This document shows, one piece after another, positions 7,944-14,833 of a stretch of DNA of 64,000 bases (its first letter is position 1; each line of letters starts with the position of its first letter). A program made the translations under genes and the position numbers. Where the stretch lies: NCBI GenBank assembly GCA_007859835.1, contig SJPJ01000001.1:3942623-4006622 (forward strand), read 5' to 3'. This DNA comes from Novipirellula herctigrandis. GTDB taxonomy: Bacteria; Planctomycetota; Planctomycetia; Pirellulales; Pirellulaceae. The notes beneath the pieces are model-generated. The model did not search any database and was not told the DNA's origin. It was given only the letters and a program-made list of their open reading frames with translations.

Positions 7944-9192
7944 CAGGGCAACTCACTTTTTGAATCTGGATAAGAGTTTTAGTAGATCGGTTGGCTTGGT
8001 GGCGAAGGTTCGAAGGGCGGTGGCGATCCCACTGTGTCCCGCGTCGCGAAGAAACGTCAGGCTGGCGTTGCGAAGGCATGCCAGATTTACCGGACCATGC
8101 CCAGTGCGGGCACGACACTTGTCCTCGCCCATTGTCACATCACGCACCCAGTGCAATCGATTCTCGATGCCCCAGTGGCCGCGATTCAAATCCAGAAGAT
8201 GCTTCGCATTGGCTCGATCGGGTCCCAGGCTGGTGATCGCGTGAGAAACTTCCGTTACCCGTTCGTCGCCGGTGATCCGCGTTCGCTCGATGCGAATCGC
8301 TTGGGCAAAGCCTGGCCAGTCAAGAAAGCCACCGAGTCGGCTGCTGGACTGAAGATGGCGAATCTCAATTCGCCCATGCCCTTTGTCGACATCGCGAACC
8401 TCGTCAAGCTGCTGACGGCGAAGACGTTCGCTGTAGGGGGGAAAGGCCGGGATTGAAGTCCGACTTGACAGTCTTGTTCAACTCCGGCTGGTTGTCTTTG
8501 ACAGTAATGAGATAGTCGCCGCCAGAATCAATGATCTGCTGACAGAGTTTCCTCTGGCAGAACATGGCGTCACCAGTAATCACCATGCCATCGACAATCA
8601 ACGACTTAAGCAACAGCATGGCGGTTCGATGCTCGTTTGTTTTGGGATTCATTTTCAATTGAGCCAGCACACCGCCGGAGGCGTGTTCGAGCAAGGAAAG
8701 CAGGTGAATGCTCTGTCCATGTGGTTGCAGCGTAGCACACAGCGTTTTGCCGTCGATCGCGACTCCACGGTGCTTCTCTGCTGTCGGTTTTTCACCGAGT
8801 CGATGCTGAGCCCACTGAGAGATGGCGTTCTCTAGCGTTTCCGGTGGAAGGTCGATCAGCAACGACCGATAGCAATTGGCCGTCGGAGGCTTGCGGCCAA
8901 AACCGATCGCGTGCCAAAAGCTGGGTTCTTGATTGCGAATCCACTGCGCAATGGCGGTGCAACCGGTAGCGCCGGTGAGCAGGCCACAGATAGTCGCCGC
9001 CAGCATGGCAGCTAAAGAATGGCGTCGTCCCTTCCGCCCGCGAGGATCTGGAATCGCCGCCAAAATGGCGAGCAATTCCCCGTCTGCGGGATTGGTCACT
9101 GAGATATCTCCGTAAGGTTAAATGCACTCCGTTAATGCAACGAACCAATACTACGCATCAGATAACCTAAAATCAAACACTGAGTTGCCCTG
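7944..9192 (-). mobile_element. ISAs1-family insertion sequence inside attC 13
   Basis: Perfect 12-base terminal inverted repeats CAGGGCAACTCA (7944-7955 and, inverted, 9181-9192), with weaker matching inward. The element is flanked by a perfect 10-base target duplication CCGGCACACC (7934-7943 and 9193-9202), the length reported for this family. Length about 1.25 kb, normal for ISAs1. Confidence 0.93.
7953..9099 (-). pseudogene. ISAs1-family transposase, frameshifted
   Basis: N-terminal frame 9099-8404 (ends FNPGLSPLQRTSSPSAA) contains the family landmarks IPDPRGRKGRRHSL, VAIDGKTL and ITGDAMFCQ. The remainder continues without stops in another frame from about 8440 to 7953 (PYSERLRRQQLDEVRDVDKGHGRIE... 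through NRGHWGIENRLHWVRDVTMGED). The break lies at a run of six G on the plus strand (8436-8441); one base fewer restores a full protein. The element is probably dead, unless the base is a sequencing error. Confidence 0.88.
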
Positions 9193-9326
9193 CCGGCACA
9201 CCGCTGTCGTTTGTTCGATCCTCCCTCTGCTGGTAGAATCACTCGTTGTTCAAACTTGAATGGCATCGCAACGGCGGTGTCGTAAAAACCTTCCGTTGGG
9301 CGGCACCGCTCGAAAGGCAATCCGCT

Positions 9327-9524
9327 ATGTCACTTCAAGAGCTCGAAAACACGATCGAAAAACTACCTCCGGATGAACTCGCGAAGTTTCGCGAGTGGTT
9401 TCTGGATTTTGATTCCGCGCAGTTTGACAAACGCATCGAAACTGACGCACACGACGGGCGTTTGGATTCGCTTGCTGACGCAGCGCTACGTGACCACGCC
9501 GCTGGCAAATCGACGCCGCTATGA
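9327..9524 (+). CDS. Cassette 14 antitoxin (small acidic, partner of the following toxin)
   Basis: 65 residues from ATG 9327, MSLQELENTIEKLPPDELAKFREWF... with an acidic, helical body. Such short proteins commonly precede RelE/ParE-type toxins. Its stop overlaps the toxin start (ATGA at 9521-9524). The role is inferred from position and size. Confidence 0.78.
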   Translation: MSLQELENTIEKLPPDELAKFREWFLDFDSAQFDKRIETDAHDGRLDSLADAALRDHAAGKSTPL

Positions 9525-9778
9525 ATCATTCAGCAAGCCCGGCATTCTGGGATTGCTACAAGCAACTCCCGGATGCGATCCGAACGCTGGCCGACAAGAA
9601 CTTTACACTCCTCAAGGCTGACCCGCATCATCCGTCCCTTCACTTCAAGAAGGTCGGCCGTTACCGATCTGCTCGCGTTGGGCGAGATTTCCGTGCACTC
9701 GCTGTCGAGACTGACGACGGTCTTCTTTGGTTTTGGATCGGCAATCACGCAGAGTACGATCGCTTGATTGGCACGTAG
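9521..9778 (+). CDS. Cassette 14 toxin, RelE/ParE superfamily
   Basis: 85 residues. The order is helix pair (FWDCYKQLPDAIRTLADKNFTLLKADP), then LHFKKVGRYRSARVGRDFRALAVETDDGLLWFWIGNHAEYDRLI, typical of short RelE/HigB-like mRNA interferases with HxxYD near the end. Coupled to the antitoxin by a 4-base overlap. Confidence 0.85.
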   Translation: MNHSASPAFWDCYKQLPDAIRTLADKNFTLLKADPHHPSLHFKKVGRYRSARVGRDFRALAVETDDGLLWFWIGNHAEYDRLIGT

Positions 9779-9783
9779 GTGCC

Positions 9784-9920
9784 GCCCAACATGGTTTTTA
9801 CGCTAGGCCTTCGGCACACCTTCCTTGGTTAGTCACGCGGGCTGGCACTGGTACAATCTCTCGTAGTTCAAGCATCGCTCGCTTCGTTCAGGGCGGTGTC
9901 GTAAAAACCTTCCGTTAGCG
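9784..9920 (+). repeat. attC 14
   Basis: GCCCAAC (9784-9790) pairs with GTTGGGC (9295) across the whole cassette, extending to 13 bases (GGTGCCGCCCAAC). Closes GTTAGCG (9914-9920). TTAGTC (9829-9834), 17 bases, TACAAT (9852-9857). Confidence 0.93.
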
Positions 9921-9964
9921 GTCACAAGCATGGATTAGCGTCTTTGATACGCTACAATGGAGAT

Positions 9965-10198
9965 ATGAACACACAACCACAACAACTGCTGGCTACCGCA
10001 CTTGGCATGCCAGAGTCTGATCGCGCGACTCTGGCCGCATCACTCCTGAGGAGCCTTGACCCTGCTGATGATCCGCAGGCTGACGCCGCTTGGGCGGCTG
10101 AAATCCAGCGCCGCGTTGAGTCGATTGACAACGGCACGGCGCAATTGCGGCCATGGGATGACGTGATTTCGGAAATGCGGCAGCGCCGAAATGGATGA
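9965..10198 (+). CDS. Cassette 15 antitoxin, addiction-module component type
   Basis: 77 residues from ATG 9965: LGMPESDRATLAASLLRSLD, then AAWAAEIQRRVESIDNGTAQLRPWDDVISEMRQR, the same architecture as the cassette 12 and 18 antitoxins. The start is 45 bases after the crossover box. Overlaps the toxin by eight bases. Confidence 0.85.
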   Translation: MNTQPQQLLATALGMPESDRATLAASLLRSLDPADDPQADAAWAAEIQRRVESIDNGTAQLRPWDDVISEMRQRRNG

Positions 10199-10499
10199 TC
10201 TTCCGTTCTGGTTTCACCTCGATGCTGACGCTGAGGTGCTTGCTGCTCATGATCGATATTTCGAGGTGCGTCCAGAACTAGCCGAAGATTTCGAGGCTGA
10301 ACTTGAGCGATCACGCGACGTCATTGCACGTCGTCCACAGACTTGGCCCGCTTATCTGTTTGGTACGCAGAGATACTTGATGAAAAGGTTTCCGTTCTTC
10401 ATCGTCTTCCGCGTGACCAATGTCCGCATTGAAATTATCGCGGTTGCACACGAACGTCAGCGACCGGGATATTGGGCAGACCGTTCGGCAGCACAGTGA
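10191..10499 (+). CDS. Cassette 15 toxin, RelE/ParE superfamily
   Basis: 102 residues. AEVLAAHDRYFEVRPELAEDFEAELERSRDVI at the start and FPFFIVFRVTNVRIEIIAVAHERQRPGYW at the end match the same toxin group as cassette 12. Coupled to its antitoxin by overlap. Confidence 0.87.
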   Translation: MDDLPFWFHLDADAEVLAAHDRYFEVRPELAEDFEAELERSRDVIARRPQTWPAYLFGTQRYLMKRFPFFIVFRVTNVRIEIIAVAHERQRPGYWADRSAAQ

Positions 10500-10500
10500 C

Positions 10501-10709
10501 CGCCAACATGGTTTTTACGCACAGTCGCGGATGTCGACGTTGGAGAATCTTTCGGTGGGAGAAGTTAAGTCGCTTCGGTCGCGTTCCCACTGGTGCCAGC
10601 CCGCGAACGCCTACGATCTTTGGCAACGAGCGTTCTGTTGGTACAATGTTTGGTGTGCGACGCTTTCCGCTTCGATCAGAAACGGGGTCGTAAAAACCTT
10701 CCGTTGGAC
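10501..10709 (+). repeat. attC 15 (209 bp, long subtype)
   Basis: CGCCAAC (10501-10507) has one transition against the complement of GTTAGCG (9914), but flanking pairing extends to 12 bases with that single mismatch. Closes GTTGGAC (10703-10709). TTGGCA (10620-10625), 16 bases, TACAAT (10642-10647). Confidence 0.92.
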
Positions 10710-10717
10710 GTCGCAGC

Positions 10718-11005
10718 CTAAATGTTGTCCAGATCGCGTTCGCCCCTGACGATGCGGATAATCTCGACCTCATCGCCCAGCCCTCGAAAGAAAATCACGT
10801 AGTTACCGCAACTGAAGCTGCGACACGCTCCGTGATTCTTGGAAATCCGCCGCTGGCCCGTCTCTGGATTCACCGCCAACGTCTGACACGCTGCTTCGAT
10901 TTTCTCTACCCAGCGGTAAGCAGCTTCCGGCTTGTCACGTGCAATGAACTCTGAGTTCTCGTACAAATCAGACGACGCCAGCTTGGAGTATCTGACTTTT
11001 CCCAT
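10718..11005 (-). CDS. Cassette 16 toxin, ParE-like
   Basis: 95 residues: MGKVRYSKLASSDLYENSEFIARDKPEAAYRWVEKIEAACQTLAVNPETGQRR then SFSCGNYVIFFRGLGDEVEIIRIVRGERDL. The IARDKPEAA and GNYVIFFR motifs place it in the ParE family, whose members poison DNA gyrase. Antiparallel to the array, downstream of its antitoxin, and one base overlaps. Confidence 0.9.
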   Translation of the reverse strand: MGKVRYSKLASSDLYENSEFIARDKPEAAYRWVEKIEAACQTLAVNPETGQRRISKNHGACRSFSCGNYVIFFRGLGDEVEIIRIVRGERDLDNI

Positions 11006-11247
11006 TATGACTGCCGTTCTTCGATGGCTTTGATACGCCGACGGGCTTCAGCGTATACCTCATCTGCATCAATTCCTTCACCACGATCTAGCTCGTCGAT
11101 TCCGGCTTGAATATCTGCATGCAGCGTTTCGCGAGCAATCACTAACCGAATGCCCTCATTGACAACTGCTTGCTCGTCTTGAAACTTTCCTTGTGCAATC
11201 AACTGCTGCACTTGGTTTCCGTAGTCGTTCGGGATATCTGTGCTCAT
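11005..11247 (-). CDS. Cassette 16 antitoxin, ParD-like
   Basis: 80 residues: MSTDIPNDYGNQVQQLIAQGKFQDEQAVVNEGIRLVIARE, a ribbon-helix-helix DNA-binding N-terminus, then an acidic tail (GIDELDRGEGIDADEVYAEARRR) that wraps the toxin. Transcribed right to left from the attC 16 side. Confidence 0.9.
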   Translation of the reverse strand: MSTDIPNDYGNQVQQLIAQGKFQDEQAVVNEGIRLVIARETLHADIQAGIDELDRGEGIDADEVYAEARRRIKAIEERQS

Positions 11248-11269
11248 ACCGTCCTCCGGAGTTGGCGAC

Positions 11270-11405
11270 GTCCAACATGGTTTTTACGCTAGGCCTGCGG
11301 CACACCTTCGATGTGGTGCAGACCTCGCTTCCATTATACAATGCATCCTAATTCAATCCACCTTCGCTTCGGTTGCGTCGGCGACGTAAAAACCTTCCGT
11401 TAGAC
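11270..11405 (+). repeat. attC 16 (subtype tied to reversed ParDE cassettes)
   Basis: GTCCAAC (11270-11276) pairs with GTTGGAC (10703), extending to 12 bases. Closes GTTAGAC (11399-11405). The forward -10-like TACAAT (11337-11342) has no TTG box 17 bases upstream. On the minus strand TATAAT (11338 to 11333) faces the cassette 16 antitoxin. Confidence 0.93.
11333..11338 (-). promoter_or_regulatory. Minus-strand -10-like TATAAT in attC 16, facing the reversed toxin-antitoxin operon
   Basis: The plus-strand ATTATA reads TATAAT on the minus strand, about 86 bases before the antitoxin start at 11247. There is no good -35 (GTGGAT at 17-base spacing). The equivalent hexamer occurs in attC 17 (TACAAT), 19 (TATAAT), 20 (TATAAT) and 21 (TATGAT). 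Function is inferred from position. Confidence 0.5.
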
Positions 11406-11409
11406 GACC

Positions 11410-11694
11410 TCAGAGTTTGGTGACGTTGCGGTCACCGGTGATCACTCGCAGAATTTCCACCGTGTCGTCGTGTTTGCGATGAAAAATGACATAACGCCCA
11501 ACGAAGTTGCAACGCACCTCCCTTCCCAACTGCGGACGACGTTCTCCCATCTCTGGCTGCGACGCAATTAGAAGGCACTTTTCTTCAATCATTTCGACCC
11601 ATGCCACGGCTGCTTCCGGCTTGTCCTGGGAAATATGCCGCAGGATGCCCACTAAATCCTGCTGCGCCGCCGTGGTGTATAGCGGCTTCTTCAT
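11410..11694 (-). CDS. Cassette 17 toxin, ParE-like
   Basis: 94 residues: MKKPLYTTAAQQDLVGILRHISQDKPEAAVAWVEMIEEKCLLIASQPEMGERRPQL then NFVGRYVIFHRKHDDTVEILRVITGDRNVTKL. ParE family by the ISQDKPEAA and GRYVIFHR motifs. Overlaps the antitoxin stop by four bases. Confidence 0.9.
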   Translation of the reverse strand: MKKPLYTTAAQQDLVGILRHISQDKPEAAVAWVEMIEEKCLLIASQPEMGERRPQLGREVRCNFVGRYVIFHRKHDDTVEILRVITGDRNVTKL

Positions 11695-11936
11695 TCACCT
11701 GCCGCTTTTGCAGCCATCGCCTTCAATTGTCCGAACACTGTGTCATGATCGTGCAGTTCGCCGTTATCGGCTTGGTCAATTCCAATCTGAACGGCTTCGC
11801 GCAGCTTCTCGTTGGACACCAGCAAACGTACGCCCTCGGAGACGGCCTCTTGCACTGAACCAAACCTGCCAGTGCTGACCAATGCCTCAATAGCTGATCG
11901 TTGATCTTGCGGTAATTGGATGTCCATCTTGCTCAC
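11691..11936 (-). CDS. Cassette 17 antitoxin, ParD-like
   Basis: 81 residues: MSKMDIQLPQDQRSAIEALVSTGRFGSVQEAVSEGVRLLVSNEK (ribbon-helix-helix) and an acidic C-terminus. Start may be the M at residue 4. Same family and arrangement as cassettes 16, 19, 20 and 21. Confidence 0.9.
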   Translation of the reverse strand: MSKMDIQLPQDQRSAIEALVSTGRFGSVQEAVSEGVRLLVSNEKLREAVQIGIDQADNGELHDHDTVFGQLKAMAAKAAGE

Positions 11937-11964
11937 TCGATTGGATACCTGAAACGCGACGGTC

Positions 11965-12102
11965 GTCCAACATGGTTTTTATGCAAAGGCCTGCGGGCAC
12001 ACCTGCGATGTGGTGTTCGCCTCGCTCCTATTGTACAATGAAATCTAATTCGATCCACCTTCGCTTCGGTTGCGTCGGTGTCGTAAAAACCTTCCGTTGT
12101 GC
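11965..12102 (+). repeat. attC 17 (reversed-ParDE subtype)
   Basis: GTCCAAC (11965-11971) has one transition against the complement of GTTAGAC (11399). Closes GTTGTGC (12096-12102). The centre is a perfect palindrome ATTGTACAAT (12030-12039), giving TACAAT on both strands. Confidence 0.92.
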
Positions 12103-12125
12103 GGACTAGATGGTATAATTGAACC

Positions 12126-12362
12126 ATGACCACAATGAATGAAATCCTGACCGCTGCACAGTCGCTCCCATCTTCGCAGCGTGCTCAGTTGATTGCTGCC
12201 CTTTGGGATGACGTTTCGCCTACCGATTGGGTACCGCCCGATGCTCAGTGGGTTACCGAGGCCAATCGCCGAAGCGATTTGTACGATTCTAATGAAATGA
12301 CCGGTGCCCCTTGGGCTGAGGTTCGCGAGCGCGCCCGACGGAAGGCTGGGCTTGATGGCTAA
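12126..12362 (+). CDS. Cassette 18 antitoxin, addiction-module component type
   Basis: 78 residues; M4 is an alternative start. LTAAQSLPSSQRAQLIAALWDDV, then PPDAQWVTEANRRSDLYDSNEMTGAPWAEVRERARRK, as in cassettes 12 and 15. Its end overlaps the toxin start by eight bases. Confidence 0.85.
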   Translation: MTTMNEILTAAQSLPSSQRAQLIAALWDDVSPTDWVPPDAQWVTEANRRSDLYDSNEMTGAPWAEVRERARRKAGLDG

Positions 12363-12645
12363 CGTCATCATTTGCTCAGCTGCTGAGGTCGATTACATCG
12401 AATCGTTAACTTGGTACGCGGCGCGTAGCGTTGATGCCGCTAACGATTTCGACGCGGAGTTTGATCGGGCACTGGCTCAAATCGCCAATGATCCAGAACG
12501 CTTTCCGTTGTGCGATGTTCGACATCGGTATTTCCTTTTGCGCCGTTTTCCGTTTCGTGTCATCTATCGCATAGTTCACGACGATGTTGTTGTGATCGCC
12601 GTCGCCCATGGGTCGCGATCGCCGATCTATTGGACTGATCGGTAG
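12355..12645 (+). CDS. Cassette 18 toxin, RelE/ParE superfamily
   Basis: 96 residues from ATG 12355: IICSAAEVDYIESLTWYAARSVDAANDFDAEFDRALAQIANDPERFPL then LRRFPFRVIYRIVHDDVVVIAVAHGSRSPIYW. Same toxin group as cassette 12. Confidence 0.88.
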   Translation: MANVIICSAAEVDYIESLTWYAARSVDAANDFDAEFDRALAQIANDPERFPLCDVRHRYFLLRRFPFRVIYRIVHDDVVVIAVAHGSRSPIYWTDR

Positions 12646-12652
12646 CGCAGCC

Positions 12653-12861
12653 GCACAACATGGTTTTTACGCAAGGTCGCGGCTGTCGTCGTTGGAGAGT
12701 CTTTCGGTTGGCAAACATCAATCGCTTCGGTCGTGTTCCCTCTGGTGTAATCCCGCGAACGCCTACGATCTTTGGCAATGTGCGTTCTGTTGGTACAATG
12801 TTTGGTGTGCGACGTTTTCAGCTTCGTTGAGAAACGGTGTCGTAAAAACCTTCCGTTAGGT
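12653..12861 (+). repeat. attC 18 (209 bp, long subtype)
   Basis: GCACAAC (12653-12659) pairs with GTTGTGC (12096). Closes GTTAGGT (12855-12861). TTGGCA (12772-12777), 16 bases, TACAAT (12794-12799). Shares the extra apical arm with attC 8 and 15. Confidence 0.93.
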
Positions 12862-12865
12862 GCCA

Positions 12866-13149
12866 CTAGATTCTTGGATTGTCAACGTCGCCTCGGATGA
12901 TGCGCACAATTTCCACAAACCCATCACGGCGTCGGAAGAATATCACATAGTTGCCAAAATAGGTGGACCGGATTCCTTCGCCCAATTCTGGACGCTCATC
13001 TCCGATCTCTGGGTGCTGTGACGCGAGACGGCATTTCTCGCGAAGCTTGGAAACCCATTGCCGTGCAGCGTCAGGCTTATCGTTGGCAATGAATCGAGCG
13101 ATTGTTTCAAATCGTCTTTCGATTGTGCGGAATACCGAAGCCTCGGCAT
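12866..13149 (-). pseudogene. Cassette 19 toxin, ParE-like, frameshifted
   Basis: Begins MPRLRYSAQSKDDLKQ in frame, then shifts. The rest of a ParE toxin is intact in the next frame: ARFIANDKPDAARQWVSKLREKCRLASQHPEIGDERPELGEGIRSTYFGNYVIFFRRRDGFVEIVRIIRGDVDNPRI, stop at 12866. One missing A near 13101-13109 (CAATC where CAAATC would read QIA) explains it. The toxin is therefore inactive while its antitoxin is intact. Confidence 0.88.
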
Positions 13150-13150
13150 A

Positions 13151-13399
13151 TCAGCTTCCCTGCTGTGTGGATTCCACCCTGTCGATTTCCGCGATCACTT
13201 CGGCGAACACCGATTCTTCATCGAAATGCTGACCTTTATCCAACTGGTTAATGCCACGCTGGACTTCGGCTTTCAATTGTTCACGTCCCATTAGCATCCG
13301 GATGCCTTCAATAATCGCCGCTTCTTCTGAATCGAATCGACCGTCAGAAACTAACGATTTGACAAAAGCATTGATGTCACTTGGCAAATTGAGATTCAT
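13151..13399 (-). CDS. Cassette 19 antitoxin, ParD-like
   Basis: 82 residues from ATG at 13399: MNLNLPSDINAFVKSLVSDGRFDSEEAAIIEGIRMLMGREQLKAEVQRGINQLDKGQHFDEESVFAEVIAEIDRVES. Ribbon-helix-helix ParD form. It now accompanies a broken toxin, so it might act as an orphan antidote to related ParE toxins nearby (inference). Confidence 0.9.
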   Translation of the reverse strand: MNLNLPSDINAFVKSLVSDGRFDSEEAAIIEGIRMLMGREQLKAEVQRGINQLDKGQHFDEESVFAEVIAEIDRVESTQQGS

Positions 13400-13423
13400 C
13401 TCTTCACTCCAATGGGCCGGGGC

Positions 13424-13563
13424 ACATAACATGGTTTTACGCAAGGCCCGTTCGGGGACATCTTCGGCGTGGTTTCGACCGCGTTTCCATTATACAATCA
13501 AATCCCTATTCAGACCATCTTCGCTTCGGTGGCGAAGATGTCGTAAAAACCTTCCGTTCTACG
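13424..13563 (+). repeat. attC 19 (reversed-ParDE subtype)
   Basis: ACATAAC (13424-13430), one mismatch to the complement of GTTAGGT (12855). Closes GTTCTAC (13557-13563), which departs from GTTRRRY. Forward TACAAT (13493-13498); minus-strand TATAAT (13494 to 13489) facing the antitoxin. Confidence 0.91.
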
Positions 13564-13565
13564 AC

Positions 13566-13853
13566 CTAGATGTTTCGCATGTCACGATTGCCGTGAATGA
13601 CGCGAGCCACCTCTATGCCGCCTTCGATCGCGCGGTAGAAGATCACGTAGTTGCCAACGCTGAATGAGCGGGCTCCTAGCACACCAAATCTTGGCCGCAG
13701 CTCGCCCATCGCAGGCTGGGTCGCAATTGTTTCGCACGTCTCCTGAATCTTGCGCAACCAATTGCGTGCTGCCTCTGGCTTATCCCTCGCGATATACTGA
13801 ACAATGCCGAATAGATCGTCGTCCGCCTCCGGTGCGTAGATGACACTTGCCAT
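13566..13853 (-). CDS. Cassette 20 toxin, ParE-like
   Basis: 95 residues: MASVIYAPEADDDLFGIVQYIARDKPEAARNWLRKIQETCETIATQPAMGELRP then SFSVGNYVIFYRAIEGGIEVARVIHGNRDMRNI. Intact ParE. Start overlaps the antitoxin stop by one base. Confidence 0.9.
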   Translation of the reverse strand: MASVIYAPEADDDLFGIVQYIARDKPEAARNWLRKIQETCETIATQPAMGELRPRFGVLGARSFSVGNYVIFYRAIEGGIEVARVIHGNRDMRNI

Positions 13854-14095
13854 TAGTCTTTGCCATTCTCAATTTCTCGAATTCGGGCTTCCGCGCGGCG
13901 GTAGACATCTTCGGCTGGAACACCCTTTCCGGCGTCCAATTGATCAAATCCCTTTTGTACTTCAGCGTGAAGCGTTTCCCTTGCCTGCAACAGACGCAAC
14001 CCTTCGGCAAGCACATCGGACTCGTTCAGGAACCTCTTTTCGGAGACCATTCGTTGTACGAATGGGACTAAATCGCTTGGGATTTCTGTTGTCAT
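13853..14095 (-). CDS. Cassette 20 antitoxin, ParD-like
   Basis: 80 residues: MTTEIPSDLVPFVQRMVSEKRFLNESDVLAEGLRLLQARETLHAEVQKGFDQLDAGKGVPAEDVYRRAEARI. ParD ribbon-helix-helix plus acidic tail, close in form to the cassette 16 antitoxin. Confidence 0.9.
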   Translation of the reverse strand: MTTEIPSDLVPFVQRMVSEKRFLNESDVLAEGLRLLQARETLHAEVQKGFDQLDAGKGVPAEDVYRRAEARIREIENGKD

Positions 14096-14135
14096 GACTA
14101 TCTCGATTTTGACCGGCTTGGCAGCGTTGCCGGTC

Positions 14136-14274
14136 GTAGAACATGGTTTTTACGCAAGGCCCCTTCGGGTACATCTTCGGCGTAGATTCGGCCGCGTCTC
14201 CATTATACAATCAAATCAAATTCAGAACATCTTCGCTTCGGTTGCGACGGTGTCGTAAAAACCTTCCGTGTGTG
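14136..14274 (+). repeat. attC 20 (reversed-ParDE subtype, defective crossover box)
   Basis: GTAGAAC (14136-14142) is the exact complement of the unusual opening GTTCTAC, a covarying pair extending to 11 bases. The right box reads GTGTGT (14268-14273) where GTTGTGT is expected from cassette 21's closing ACACAAC: one T of the crossover GTT is missing. Forward TACAAT (14206-14211); minus-strand TATAAT (14207 to 14202). Confidence 0.9.
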
Positions 14275-14277
14275 ACC

Positions 14278-14562
14278 CTAGAGTGAACGGATGTCTCGAT
14301 CACCTGCGATGACGCGTGCGACTTCGATACCGTTCTCGATTGGCCTAAAGAAAATCACGTAACGACCAACAACGCTGCTGCGAATCTCTGCACCGTATTC
14401 CGGACGTCGCTCTCCAAACTTTGGAGTCTCCGCGATGAGCTTGCACTTCTCTTCAATCTTCTCAACCCAATTCGCCGCTGCAATCGGTTTGTCACGTGCG
14501 ATGTAATCGTAGATATCCGACAAATCCTGTTGTGCGGCCGGTGCAATGATCAGCGTTGCCAT
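14278..14562 (-). CDS. Cassette 21 toxin, ParE-like
   Basis: 94 residues: MATLIIAPAAQQDLSDIYDYIARDKPIAAANWVEKIEEKCKLIAETPKFGERRPEYGAEIRSSVVGRYVIFFRPIENGIEVARVIAGDRDIRSL. Intact ParE. One-base overlap with the antitoxin. Confidence 0.9.
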   Translation of the reverse strand: MATLIIAPAAQQDLSDIYDYIARDKPIAAANWVEKIEEKCKLIAETPKFGERRPEYGAEIRSSVVGRYVIFFRPIENGIEVARVIAGDRDIRSL

Positions 14563-14804
14563 TATTCAGCTGACTCCAATCCCTTCTTCGCCCGGGCCCG
14601 CAATTCGCTGAATACGACTTCCCCGTCGATCCCCTTACCTGCGTCCAACTCATCAATTCCTTTTTGAATTTCCGCGGCCAACTGTTGCTGACTCTTTAAC
14701 AGCTGGACTCCAGCAGCAACTGCCGCTTCTGGCGAGTCAAACTTCCCAGATGCTACCAAACCTTCTACGAACTGCATTGAATCCGGGCTAAGCTGTACAT
14801 TCAT
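14562..14804 (-). CDS. Cassette 21 antitoxin, ParD-like
   Basis: 80 residues: MNVQLSPDSMQFVEGLVASGKFDSPEAAVAAGVQLLKSQQQLAAEIQKGIDELDAGKGIDGEVVFSELRAR. ParD family; transcribed from the attC 21 side. Confidence 0.9.
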   Translation of the reverse strand: MNVQLSPDSMQFVEGLVASGKFDSPEAAVAAGVQLLKSQQQLAAEIQKGIDELDAGKGIDGEVVFSELRARAKKGLESAE

Positions 14805-14833
14805 GGCTAACCTCCATCCGGCGCTGCCGGGTC

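Larger units (their letters stand above)
7907..9301 (+). repeat. attC 13, split by an ISAs1-type insertion
   Basis: Left part 7907-7943 begins GCACAAC, the complement of GTTGTGC (7412), with pairing extending to 13 bases (GGGTTCGCACAAC). The right part resumes at 9203 and closes GTTGGGC (9295-9301). Without the insertion and one target copy the site would be about 136 bp. TTGTTC (9211-9216), 17 bases, TAGAAT (9234-9239) survives in the right part. Confidence 0.92.
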
